DNA from: Chthonomonadaceae bacterium | GTDB lineage: Bacteria > Armatimonadota > Chthonomonadetes > Chthonomonadales > Chthonomonadaceae | NCBI GenBank assembly: GCA_027459665.1 | Contig: DAIDHN010000043.1 | Span: 1-34,552 of the forward strand | Length of the DNA stretch: 34,552 bases | Direction of reading: 5' to 3' | Shown here: positions 1-7,638 of the stretch, piece after piece | Layout: each line of letters starts with the position of its first letter | Position numbering within the stretch: position 1 is the stretch's first letter | Made by a program: the position numbers and the translations under genes | The notes under the pieces: generated by a model | The model's database searches: none | What the model was told of the DNA's origin: nothing | Seen by the model: the letters and a program-made list of their open reading frames with translations, nothing else

Positions 1-2
1 CG

Positions 3-353
3 CTCAATATCACAGCAATATTATTTGTAATTATTGGCTTCTCGGTGGTGCTGCTGCTCGATTTCATACGCTTTCAAATGCCAGGCTTTCCACTACACCC
101 CATGGGATATGCATTGGCTATGAACTTCGGCCTCGACTACTTCTGGTTTGGTCTGCTCATTGTGTATTTCATCAAACTATTCGTTGAAAGATACTACGGC
201 TTAAAAGGGCATGACAGACTGCATCAGATAGCCCTGGGTATCATTCTGGCCGAATTCTGTGCAGAAGCCATCTGGGCTGTCTATTCCATGACACATCACA
301 ATATGGCTACTTACAGTGTTTCCATCAACGGCAGACTTGGCTGGAACCAGTAA
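3..353 (+). CDS. Membrane protein C-terminus (DUF6784/DUF6785-like), 5'-truncated by window edge
   Basis: The reading frame is open to the left window edge, so only the last 116 residues are seen and the GTG at 45 is not a real start. The fragment holds two or three hydrophobic segments, a FPLHPMGYALA block, a YGLKGHDRL block and an ILAEF motif followed by a final helix. This order matches what I remember of the C-terminal DUF6784 region of large multi-pass proteins annotated DUF6785 in Planctomycetota, Verrucomicrobiota and Armatimonadota. Function is unknown for that family. The gene ends at a TAA directly followed by a strong hairpin. The family assignment is from recall and the upstream part is not visible. 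Confidence 0.65.
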   Translation, partial: LNITAILFVIIGFSVVLLLDFIRFQMPGFPLHPMGYALAMNFGLDYFWFGLLIVYFIKLFVERYYGLKGHDRLHQIALGIILAEFCAEAIWAVYSMTHHNMATYSVSINGRLGWNQ

Positions 354-357
354 ACAA

Positions 358-393
358 CAGCGCCGATACTCATAGTTATGAGTATCGGCGCTG
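358..393. terminator. Bidirectional hairpin between convergent genes
   Basis: A perfect 16-bp inverted repeat (358-373 with 378-393) closes on a 4-nt AGTT loop. It starts 5 bp after the stop of the plus-strand membrane gene and lies 32 bp past the stop of the minus-strand gene at 426. It is therefore placed to end both transcripts. There is no good U-tract on either side, so termination may be imperfect or the hairpin may mainly protect mRNA 3' ends. Confidence 0.7.
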
Positions 394-425
394 GTATATC
401 CAGAACTGCAAAACCCTGGTACCGC

Positions 426-692
426 TTATTTTGATTGTGCTTTTGTTACGCTAAGAAGACCATCTGAAGTCTGAAGCGCATAGCGCGCACGTGCAGCTCT
501 CAATTGTCCAAGGCGTTTGGTAACACCATTTGGGCCTGAACATCCATCCAAAACATCTTCGGTATCTGCCAAAGGGTCCAGCGCTCTAAACAAGCGCGCC
601 AAGCCCTCACGCTGGGCAGATTCACGAACTGCTTCACGCAAAGAATGCGTCTGGCTCATCTGTTTCTCATAAGTCATTAAAGCAGTCAACAT
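426..692 (-). CDS. Small protein of unknown function, 88 aa
   Basis: I do not recognise this protein. It is short, charged and predicted helical, with no membrane segment and no metal-binding cysteine cluster. A basic stretch near residues 58-70 (TKRLGQLRAARARYAL) could contact nucleic acid, but that is speculation. The start at 692 is favoured because AAAGGAG lies 4 nt upstream of the ATG; in-frame ATGs at codons 6 and 12 lack a comparable site. A plausible promoter (805-833) and a leader of about 100 nt with several hairpins precede it. The gene shares its 3' hairpin with the convergent membrane gene. The good ribosome binding site and terminator placement argue for a real gene despite the lack of a family match. 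Confidence 0.55.
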   Translation of the reverse strand: MLTALMTYEKQMSQTHSLREAVRESAQREGLARLFRALDPLADTEDVLDGCSGPNGVTKRLGQLRAARARYALQTSDGLLSVTKAQSK

Positions 693-729
693 AAACTCCT
701 TTCCAGGCTGAACCGCCGTTGGGCAGTTT

Positions 730-793
730 GGCTCCAGAGCATACGCTCCTCAACCCTTCTCGAGCCACACTGTGTACTGATAAACTTCAGTAC
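730..793 (-). promoter_or_regulatory. Structured 5' leader of the 88-aa gene
   Basis: Between the predicted promoter and the gene at 692 the minus-strand RNA can form three elements. A 7-bp perfect hairpin uses 774-780 with 787-793 (6-nt loop). An outer 5-bp stem uses 730-734 with 762-766. Inside that is a 4-bp hairpin, 737-740 with 745-748. I tried to match it to SAM, SAH, TPP, c-di-GMP and cobalamin riboswitch signatures from memory and could not. It may be a cis-regulatory RNA or incidental structure. Confidence 0.3.
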
Positions 794-804
794 CATTATC
801 GGTG

Positions 805-833
805 AATCTATTGCAGGGTTCAATCTGTATCAA
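805..833 (-). promoter_or_regulatory. Candidate sigma-70 promoter for the 88-aa gene
   Basis: On the minus strand TTGATA (833-828) and TAGATT (810-805) are separated by 17 bp. The predicted start near 798 gives a leader of about 105 nt before the ATG at 692. Both boxes deviate from consensus, so this is a candidate only. Confidence 0.4.
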
Positions 834-1160
834 CAGTTTCCCTGGTAATTTTCCCGTGTCTTCACCACATCATTCTCTTCACCATCATAGACAGTACATT
901 TGTCTGAGAAGTTTCACTTTTTCAAAAAATTAATTTTCTCTATAAATACTTTACACTTTTTTAATCTGTAGTTCCAAAATCTCGGCAATGCAACCCGCCT
1001 GGCACTCATCTAACCCGCAAAGATGCTCAAGTGCTGCCTTGTTGAATACACATGGTGAAATATGTTACTCTCGCCAAATATGCCCCGTGTTAAGATTTCA
1101 GATACCTCCGTAGAGATGAGTGCTGTTTGCTCTCAAAGTAGTTTTCCATTCAATGTACAC
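834..1160. other. Non-coding stretch, nothing identified
   Basis: This AT-rich stretch between the small minus-strand gene's promoter and the tRNA promoter has no reading frame with a credible start. I see no tRNA, repeat or known RNA motif. The A/T-rich block at about 920-965 may be an upstream promoter element or simply a relaxed spacer. Confidence 0.4.
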
Positions 1161-1190
1161 TTGACTTTTTGACAGCTTTTACCATATACT
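1161..1190 (+). promoter_or_regulatory. Promoter for the tRNA pair
   Basis: TTGACT (1161-1166) and TATACT (1185-1190) are spaced 18 bp, placing transcription start a few bases before tRNA-Gly at 1202. A second TTGACA at 1169-1174 pairs at 17 bp with the poorer TATTCA (1192-1197). Either would drive both tRNA genes. Confidence 0.55.
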
Positions 1191-1201
1191 CTATTCAGTT
1201 T

Positions 1202-1273
<72 letters not shown>

Positions 1274-1296
1274 TGCATCATTCCTTCCGATTTCAT

Positions 1297-1368
1297 GGAG
1301 CCGTACCCAAGTGGCTAAGGGAGCGGTCTGCAAAACCGCGATCACCAGTTCGATTCTGGTCGGCTCCT
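1297..1368 (+). tRNA. tRNA-Cys (anticodon GCA)
   Basis: A complete cloverleaf lies 23 nt after tRNA-Gly. The acceptor arms GGAGCCG (1297-1303) and CGGCTCC (1361-1367) pair perfectly. The anticodon stem GCGGT/ACCGC carries loop CTGCAAA, giving anticodon GCA. The T arm has the usual TTCGATT loop. No CCA is encoded. Spacing suggests cotranscription with tRNA-Gly from the promoter at 1161-1190. Confidence 0.95.
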
Positions 1369-1539
1369 CTTCTCCGCCTTACCCAAAATACCCCGCTGTT
1401 ATCAACCTAACCGCCTCATATGCCCTGCAATGCACTACTATTGAAAGCTGGTAGGGTATACTGTTTTTCCTTATCTTCTTAGATAAACATCTGCGTCGGC
1501 ACTGGAACACTTTTCAAAACTTTTCGTCTCTTAAAACGT

Positions 1540-4500
1540 ATGAACCCTTACAACATTATTACGAGTTTTAATTCAGAAAGCATGAATATTGAGCTTTCTG
1601 AAGAACTTTGTCATCCCGAGCTATTGCACCATATTTTTGAAAACACGGCAGAAATTTATCCCGACAATCTTGCACTGCAAGATTCAAATGGAGCCTATAC
1701 CTACAAACAGCTCAATACTGCCTCAAACCGCCTCGCACACTACCTGAAACAGCAGGGAATTGGCCGCGGAAATTTTGTTGCTATTCTTCTTGAACGCAGC
1801 AACGATGTCTATATAGCCATTCTCGCTGTACTAAAAACAGGTGCTGCATATGTTCCATTAGACCCAGATTATCCGGCACAGCGCATTCAGGATATTCTGG
1901 AAGACAGCAAAGCCTCGCTCCTGCTCTCTTCAAACAGAGCCATGGCGCCTCATATTCCTTTTGCAACACCTATGCTTCTGCTGGATGAATGTGCTGAAGC
2001 AGTTGCTGCCTCCCCCGGCTCCTCTCCGCAGGCGCTCAGCGCGACAGAGTGCTGGAAAGACCCTTGTTATGTCATTTTCACCTCTGGCTCTACAGGCCGC
2101 CCCAAAGGAGTGGTGGTAGAACATCGCAATGCATGCAACCTGGTGAGGGCATCTGCATGCATTTACCAGCCTGTGCCAACCGATAGAGTTCTGCAGGGAT
2201 TTTCAATTGCTTTTGATGCCGCAGTAGAAGAAGTCTGGCTTGCGCTCGCCTCTGGAGCAGCACTCATTGTAGGCTCGCGTGAAGCCATGCGCTCTGGTCC
2301 AGTCCTGTCCGAACTTCTCAACCAGCTGCAAATAACCGTACTCTCCTGTGTCCCTACGCTGCTGGCAACCGCTGCACCCAGCGTGCCAACGCTGCGTCTG
2401 CTTATACTGGGGGGAGAAGCCTGCCCGCCAGACCTTGTTGCTAAATGGTGGTCGCCCAACAGAAGAATGCTCAATACATACGGCCCAACAGAAGCAACAG
2501 TAATTGCAACCTGGACTGAATGCCATCCTGCTCAGCCTGTTACAATTGGTCGGCCGCTCCCCAACTATGGCACGTGCATACTAGATGAACTGCTGCAGCC
2601 CTGCCCCGCAGGCGTACCAGGCGAACTGCATTTGAGCGGGGCAGGTATTGCCAGAGGATATATGGGTAAACCAGAGCTTACAGCTGAGCGCTTTATTCAG
2701 AATCCCTTTTCCCATGCTGAGGGGCATGAAAGGCTGTATAAAACAGGCGACCTCACCATGTGGGATGATAATGGCAGCATTGTCTTCCTCGGCAGAGTAG
2801 ACAGTCAGGTCAAATTCAGAGGGTATCGCATAGAGCTGTCTGAAATTGAGGCTGTTTTGCGAGAGCAGACCGGTGTAGCCAATGCCGTTGTGGCATTAAA
2901 AGAACGTGAAAACGGCATTCAACTGCTTGCTGCGTACATCACTTCCTGCAACAATCAGACACTCGATTTGTCTACAATTCGCGAATCTCTTAGAAGCAGG
3001 CTTCCTGCCTACATGTTCCCTTCCCATATCATGCAAATTGAGGAAATACCAACCCTTTCCAGTGGGAAGGCAGACAGATCAAAGCTTCCAGAGCCAGCCG
3101 CCTCTACAGCAGAACCAAAAATTGAGGCTGCCGGGCCAATGGAGATTCAAATTGCACGGTGCTGGCAGCAGCTGATGAAATGTGATTCTATTAGCCTCGA
3201 TGCAGATTTCTTCCTTGATTTAGGGGGTCATTCGCTTTTGGCAGCGCTGGCAGTATCAGAATTGCGCAAGTCAGCTGTATTCGCAGATATAGCTGTTTCA
3301 GATATCTATGCAGCGCCCAGTGTAAGACAACTCGCCGCAAAAATACAAAACCGAACTGCAGCAAACAAAGACTGTGCTGCGCCTGAAGCGTCTGCAGAAA
3401 CAGATAATCCTGCACATTCATCAGACTCTCACAAGCGAATCACTGCCGGCATTCTGCAGGCAGCTGCAATATTTTTTCTTTCTGCTTTGGTTGCAGCAGA
3501 GCTGAGCATTCCGCTGAGAATGATAGAGCTGTCATGGAAACACCAGGGCGCAGCACGCATACTATACCTGCTCACGCTTTTCATTACCCTGTTGCTGCTT
3601 CCCCTGTTCAACACCCTTATGGCAGTGGCTGCAAAATGGATTATCATTGGCAGGTACAAACCAGGGCGTTACCCGCTTTGGGGGAGCTACTACCTCCGCT
3701 GGTGGCTGGTACGCAGGATGCAGGCTTTTGCACCGGTAGGTTTCTTCACTGGTACCCCGCTCTACAACCTGTATCTAAAATGCATGGGCGCTGATATTGC
3801 GACAGATGCCTGCATTGCTACCAGTTTTGTATCTGCATTTGACTTGCTGCACATTGGCCAGGGCGCTTCCATCGGATATGATGCGCATCTCAACGGATAC
3901 ACAGTGCAGGGGCAGACGTTTATAGTTGGAAGCATCTATATAGCCGACCATGCAACGGTTGGGCACAACTCAGTACTTGCCCCCAATACCAGAATCGGCA
4001 GACTCTCTACTCTGCAAGAGCAGTCTATGCTCATGCAAAATACTGCGATTCCTAACGAAGAGGTTTGGAGCGGCTCACCCGCATCCTTTGTTTCTGCATA
4101 TCAGCACAGTTCCCCTCTCATTGCAACGCGTGCCAGACTGCGATTGTTCAGCCTCTACGCGTTCCTGCTGCTGGCAGCGCTCGACAGCATACTAACGCTC
4201 TTTGGCCTGCCTTTCCTTCTGGCAGCGTACCTTATACTGCGCAGCGAGGGCATTTTCACAGCCCTCGCTCTTGCACCAATCATGGCGGTCATTGGCGTAT
4301 CTTCATGGTGCATACTCGCCTCAGTCATAAGACGTGCATTGGGAAGAGTGCCCACAGGAAGATACCCGCTTTATGGATCTTCATATTTGAAAAGATGGAT
4401 GCTAGACAGAATCATGCTCATCAATTTGAATATGAACCAGGCAATGTATGCGACTATCTTCATGCCTCCCTGGCTTCGTATGATGGGCGCTAAAGTTGGA

Positions 4501-5610
4501 CGACATGCAGAGGTATCTACAGCCTCGCACATCATACCAGACCTGCTGGAATTTGGTGAATCCAGTTTTATTGCAGATGCCGCCTGCATTGGAGCCATGC
4601 ATATTGAACATGGTGTGCTGAACATTCATAAAACAAGCATTGGTTCTAGGGCTTTTGTGGGCAACAGCGCTCTCATACCTCAGGGATACCAGCTGGCAAA
4701 CGGTTCTCTCATTGGAGTCATGTCTGTACCCCCCGATCAGCAGCAGGGGGCAAAGGAGAACACTTCATGGCTTGGTTCGCCTGCCATGTTCTTGCCGCGC
4801 AGACAAGAATCGAAAGCATTCTCTCCTGAAAGAACCTATCAGCCTACCAGATCGCTCTACTTGCTGCGCTTCTGTATCGAATCGCTTCGGGTTACCGGTC
4901 CGGCCATGTTTGCTTACACTGGGTTGATTGCGTGGCTGGTTTTGCTGAAGCAGCTGGTACATCACGACAATGCATTGCACTGGCTGCTGCTGGCGCCTCT
5001 GGCAATGCTGTCTGTTGCGGCAGGCTCTGCTCTAATCGTAGTACTGCTAAAATGGCTGGTAATGGGTAAATACAAACCTGTAGAAATGCCACTCTGGAGC
5101 AACTTTGTTTGGCGTACAGAACTAATCACCGCACTGTATGAAAATGTAGCGGTTCCGGCGCTTCTGGGTGGTCTCACCGGTACACCATTTCTTCCCTTCT
5201 GTCTTCGACTTTTTGGGGCGAAAATTGGAAAATCTACATGGATTGACACCATACACCTTTCAGAATTTGATCTGGTGCACATTGAAGACAACGCCAGCAT
5301 CAACCTCAACGTAACTCTTCAAACACATCTGTTTGAAGACCGTGTTATGAAGATGGATGCTCTGCACATTGGTAAAAACTGCACTCTGGGCGAGGTCGCT
5401 GTCATTCTGTACAGTGCAAATATGGAAGAAGGTTCTTCTCTGGAAGGTCTTTCTCTGCTTATGAAAGGCGAAACTCTGCCCGCATTTTCTTCCTGGCATG
5501 GTATCCCAGCCCAAAAAACACAGTGGCATGCTCCTGCGCTCCAAAACAGCAGAGTAGCTGCTCCCACAGCGCCAAAAGCAGATAACTCCCTGCTGCATAC
5601 TATCTCATAA
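1540..5610 (+). CDS. Pls-type NRPS: adenylation + carrier domain + three membrane/hexapeptide repeats
   Basis: This 1356-aa protein has the architecture of epsilon-poly-L-lysine synthetase and relatives: A and T domains followed by a long membrane tail. The adenylation domain (about 25-520) shows FTSGSTGRPKG near 179-189, GPTEAT near 314, YKTGDL near 400 and a GRVDSQVKFRGYRIE core. The carrier domain has LGGHSL with the phosphopantetheine serine near 564. From about 637 six hydrophobic helices alternate with three related soluble units, each opening with PLWGSYYL-like motifs near 710, 941 and 1182 and then left-handed beta-helix-like segments. There are no canonical condensation or thioesterase domains, as expected for this family, which polymerises or transfers one amino acid at the membrane. 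Substrate is not readable; the FDAAVEE motif puts Glu at the GrsA-239 position. The start has no strong ribosome site; ATG at 1582, after AGAAAG, is an alternative. Confidence 0.88.
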   Translation: MNPYNIITSFNSESMNIELSEELCHPELLHHIFENTAEIYPDNLALQDSNGAYTYKQLNTASNRLAHYLKQQGIGRGNFVAILLERSNDVYIAILAVLKTGAAYVPLDPDYPAQRIQDILEDSKASLLLSSNRAMAPHIPFATPMLLLDECAEAVAASPGSSPQALSATECWKDPCYVIFTSGSTGRPKGVVVEHRNACNLVRASACIYQPVPTDRVLQGFSIAFDAAVEEVWLALASGAALIVGSREAMRSGPVLSELLNQLQITVLSCVPTLLATAAPSVPTLRLLILGGEACPPDLVAKWWSPNRRMLNTYGPTEATVIATWTECHPAQPVTIGRPLPNYGTCILDELLQPCPAGVPGELHLSGAGIARGYMGKPELTAERFIQNPFSHAEGHERLYKTGDLTMWDDNGSIVFLGRVDSQVKFRGYRIELSEIEAVLREQTGVANAVVALKERENGIQLLAAYITSCNNQTLDLSTIRESLRSRLPAYMFPSHIMQIEEIPTLSSGKADRSKLPEPAASTAEPKIEAAGPMEIQIARCWQQLMKCDSISLDADFFLDLGGHSLLAALAVSELRKSAVFADIAVSDIYAAPSVRQLAAKIQNRTAANKDCAAPEASAETDNPAHSSDSHKRITAGILQAAAIFFLSALVAAELSIPLRMIELSWKHQGAARILYLLTLFITLLLLPLFNTLMAVAAKWIIIGRYKPGRYPLWGSYYLRWWLVRRMQAFAPVGFFTGTPLYNLYLKCMGADIATDACIATSFVSAFDLLHIGQGASIGYDAHLNGYTVQGQTFIVGSIYIADHATVGHNSVLAPNTRIGRLSTLQEQSMLMQNTAIPNEEVWSGSPASFVSAYQHSSPLIATRARLRLFSLYAFLLLAALDSILTLFGLPFLLAAYLILRSEGIFTALALAPIMAVIGVSSWCILASVIRRALGRVPTGRYPLYGSSYLKRWMLDRIMLINLNMNQAMYATIFMPPWLRMMGAKVGRHAEVSTASHIIPDLLEFGESSFIADAACIGAMHIEHGVLNIHKTSIGSRAFVGNSALIPQGYQLANGSLIGVMSVPPDQQQGAKENTSWLGSPAMFLPRRQESKAFSPERTYQPTRSLYLLRFCIESLRVTGPAMFAYTGLIAWLVLLKQLVHHDNALHWLLLAPLAMLSVAAGSALIVVLLKWLVMGKYKPVEMPLWSNFVWRTELITALYENVAVPALLGGLTGTPFLPFCLRLFGAKIGKSTWIDTIHLSEFDLVHIEDNASINLNVTLQTHLFEDRVMKMDALHIGKNCTLGEVAVILYSANMEEGSSLEGLSLLMKGETLPAFSSWHGIPAQKTQWHAPALQNSRVAAPTAPKADNSLLHTIS

Positions 5611-5675
5611 GCCTGCTAATCTTCTGCATCTGTAAAAAGTTCTAAAAGCATCGCCTGCATCAAAGCTACAAAAAC

Positions 5676-5707
5676 AAAAGGGAGAAGCCGAATGGCTTCT
5701 CCCTTTT
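5676..5707. terminator. Bidirectional rho-independent terminator
   Basis: A perfect 14-bp stem (5676-5689 with 5694-5707) closes on GAAT, with A4/T4 at its outer ends. That provides a U-tract in both directions. It sits between the convergent NRPS gene (stop 5610) and rpmA (stop 5733) and should end both transcripts. Confidence 0.88.
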
Positions 5708-5732
5708 GCACATCATGCTCTGCTGGTAAAAC

Positions 5733-6020
5733 CTATGCCGTTGCTTCCAGCGCTTCTGCTACAGGTTCTGGTGCGGGGCGTACGCTCACCTTGCGCTTCT
5801 GCCCATTGCCTTCAAAATGTACTATGCCGTTGGTAAGGGCAAACAGAGTGAAGTCTTTTCCCATACCCACATTTTTACCTGGGTGAAATTTTGTGCCACA
5901 CTGACGAACCAGTATGTAGCCAGCCTGTACAGTTTCGCCGCCAAACTCTTTCACGCCTCTGTATTTGGGCTTGCTGTCGCGGCCGTTGCGAGAACTGCCC
6001 ATCCCTTTTTTGTGTGCCAT
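5733..6020 (-). CDS. rpmA: 50S ribosomal protein L27
   Basis: This 95-aa protein starts [16 protein letters not shown] and continues with [22 protein letters not shown] and the [12 protein letters not shown] block, which is diagnostic of L27. The N-terminal tail that reaches the peptidyl-transferase centre begins directly at AHKKG; the cleavable extension found in many Firmicutes is absent. The C-terminus carries about 20 extra Pro/Glu/Ala-rich residues compared with E. coli L27. The start is fixed by GAGGAGA just upstream. It follows rplU by 10 bp in the usual rplU-rpmA operon, and transcription ends at the hairpin at 5676-5707. Confidence 0.97.
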   Translation of the reverse strand: MAHKKGMGSSRNGRDSKPKYRGVKEFGGETVQAGYILVRQCGTKFHPGKNVGMGKDFTLFALTNGIVHFEGNGQKRKVSVRPAPEPVAEALEATA

Positions 6021-6030
6021 ATCTTCTCCT

Positions 6031-6354
6031 CTATGCGCTTTCCGGCGCTACTATTGCGGTAATCTGCAGCTTGGTAAGCGGCTGCCTGTGACCGTAGCGT
6101 CGGCGAATATTTTTCTTAGGCTTGAAGGTGATAGAATTGATTTTAGGGCCTTTCACCTGCTCCACTATTTTCGCCTCCACATGAGCGCCGTCTACCAGGG
6201 GAGCGCCAATCAGCAGACCGTTGTCGCCCTGCAGCATCATCACTTCCTGCAAATTCACATCGGTGTCAATCTCGCCCTCAATCTTTTCTACAACCAGCAT
6301 GCTACCTTCAGAAACCCGGTACTGCTTTCCGCCTGTTTTTACAATTGCATACAT
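6031..6354 (-). CDS. rplU: 50S ribosomal protein L21
   Basis: This 107-aa protein starts [14 protein letters not shown], the canonical L21 N-terminus, and contains the GPKI and [20 protein letters not shown]-terminal region that binds 23S rRNA. The frame stays open upstream to 6423, but the start at 6354 is chosen because homologues begin at MYAIV and GGGAGA lies 9 nt before that ATG. The gene heads the rplU-rpmA operon. A consensus sigma-70 promoter (6444-6472) gives a leader of about 80 nt that can form alternative hairpins. No obg follows rpmA; the convergent NRPS gene takes that place. Confidence 0.97.
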   Translation of the reverse strand: MYAIVKTGGKQYRVSEGSMLVVEKIEGEIDTDVNLQEVMMLQGDNGLLIGAPLVDGAHVEAKIVEQVKGPKINSITFKPKKNIRRRYGHRQPLTKLQITAIVAPESA

Positions 6355-6373
6355 CCTGGAAAATCTCCCTGAT

Positions 6374-6430
6374 TGCCGCCGCACTGCAGTAGAGCAGGCA
6401 GACAACAAAAAATGGGGCGGCATAGTCCCC
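6374..6430 (-). promoter_or_regulatory. rplU leader with mutually exclusive hairpins (candidate attenuator)
   Basis: In the minus-strand RNA an early GGGG (6430-6427) can pair with CCCC (6417-6414), directly followed by a run of six U (6412-6407), as in a weak terminator. The overlapping segment UGCCGCC (6422-6416) can instead pair with GGCGGCA (6380-6374) just before the ribosome site. The two pairings share bases and exclude each other. L21 leaders are known regulatory RNAs in Firmicutes; this one does not obviously match them, so autoregulation is an inference. Confidence 0.35.
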
Positions 6431-6443
6431 GTATATAGTTCCT

Positions 6444-6472
6444 ATTATACCCTTTTGATTCTTACCTGTCAA
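6444..6472 (-). promoter_or_regulatory. Consensus sigma-70 promoter of rplU-rpmA
   Basis: TTGACA (6472-6467) and TATAAT (6449-6444) match consensus at all twelve positions with an optimal 17-bp spacer, as expected for a ribosomal-protein operon. The promoter overlaps the short region upstream of the divergent DUF4432 gene at 6487. Confidence 0.92.
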
Positions 6473-6486
6473 ACAGAAGGAGTATC

Positions 6487-7629
6487 GTGAAAACAAGCAG
6501 AATATCTGTTGAACTAGCTCAATGGAGGCAGAGTATGGCACAGGTGTACGGCAGCGAGTATTCCCGGGAACAACTGCTGCAGCATGTGGGTGATATTTCA
6601 CAGGTGGCACGAGTCATGCCGGTAAGAAGAATGGAGGGCAGAGAAGACCAGCTGCATTCCATCGAGGTCTACAATGCTTCTGGTCTGGAATTTTCTGTTC
6701 TGGCAGGAAGAGGGCTGGATATTGCATCGGCTAGATTCTGCGGGTGCTCTTTGGCATGGCTTTCCCCAACCGGTGAGACGCATCCCGCTTATTTTGACCA
6801 TGAAGGCGAAAACGGAACAGGCTGGCTAAGATCGTTTTACGGAGGATTAGTTACAACCTGCGGTCTTACGTATGCAGGGGCAGCAGGCAAAGACGGAGAT
6901 AGGATGTATGGCCTGCATGGCAGGGCTGCCAACACGCCTGCATACAATGTTGCATGGAAAGGCGAATGGCAGGGAAACGACTACCTGCTCACCGTAGAAG
7001 GCCGTATTCGAGAGGCAGTAGTATTTGGCGAAAACCTGGAACTGCACCGCACCATCACTACAAAGCTGGGTAGTAATGTTATTTGCATCAACGACAAGGT
7101 AGCCAACCTGGGTTATCAAACTACAGAACATATGATGCTCTACCACATCAACGTCGGTTTCCCTCTAGTTACAAAACACTCTTACCTGGTTTCACCCTCA
7201 ACTACTGTCATGCCAAGAGACGCAGAGGCAGTAATTGGCCTGGAAACTGCTGCCGACTTTCATGAGCCAAGCCCCGGTTATAAAGAAAAGGTATACTTTC
7301 ACAGCTTTCCAGCAGATATGCATACAGTACAAACTGCCATAGTCAATCCTCTTCTTCCAGTGAATGGCCTCACTGGCCTTGCTTTGGCAGTCCGCTTTCA
7401 GCAAAACCAGCTGCCCAGATTCATCGAATGGAAAATGATGGGCCAGGGGGCATATGTGGTTGGCATGGAGCCGGCAAACTGCCTGGTTTTTGGCAGAAGC
7501 GCTGAAAGAGATAGCGGTGGGCTGCAAAATATTGAGCCAGGCGAAATTCGCAGTTATAATCTGGAACTGGAAATCATTGCAGGCCAAGAGAATATTGCAG
7601 CGCTCTCACAGACCAGAGCAGGCAGGTGA
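6487..7629 (+). CDS. DUF4432 family aldose-1-epimerase-like protein
   Basis: This 380-aa cytoplasmic protein resembles the DUF4432 branch of the galactose-mutarotase-like fold. Visible family features are the LAGRGLDIASARF segment near residues 75-87, the YGLHGRAANTPA histidine motif near 138-149, YHINVGFPL near 218-226 and the C-terminal EPANCLVFGR block. These place substrate-binding histidines as in mutarotases, so a sugar-handling role is likely, but no substrate is established for the family. The GTG start is supported by AGAAGGAG 5 nt upstream. The next gene starts 9 bp after the stop, suggesting an operon with the GT-C-like membrane protein. Confidence 0.85.
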   Translation: MKTSRISVELAQWRQSMAQVYGSEYSREQLLQHVGDISQVARVMPVRRMEGREDQLHSIEVYNASGLEFSVLAGRGLDIASARFCGCSLAWLSPTGETHPAYFDHEGENGTGWLRSFYGGLVTTCGLTYAGAAGKDGDRMYGLHGRAANTPAYNVAWKGEWQGNDYLLTVEGRIREAVVFGENLELHRTITTKLGSNVICINDKVANLGYQTTEHMMLYHINVGFPLVTKHSYLVSPSTTVMPRDAEAVIGLETAADFHEPSPGYKEKVYFHSFPADMHTVQTAIVNPLLPVNGLTGLALAVRFQQNQLPRFIEWKMMGQGAYVVGMEPANCLVFGRSAERDSGGLQNIEPGEIRSYNLELEIIAGQENIAALSQTRAGR

Positions 7630-7638
7630 AAGGGCTAT

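Noticed and set aside
1441-1462. TTGAAA and TATACT as a promoter for the NRPS gene
   Set aside because: The boxes are only 10 bp apart, too close to work together, and no -35 sits at the right distance from TATACT.
4065-4493. 142-aa plus-strand frame inside the NRPS gene
   Set aside because: It lies entirely in another frame of a well-supported gene, has no ribosome site and encodes a Cys/His/Ser-rich composition typical of shadow frames.
6355-6423. N-terminal extension of L21 to 6423
   Set aside because: The extension would cover the leader, L21 homologues start at MYAIV, and a good ribosome site precedes 6354.
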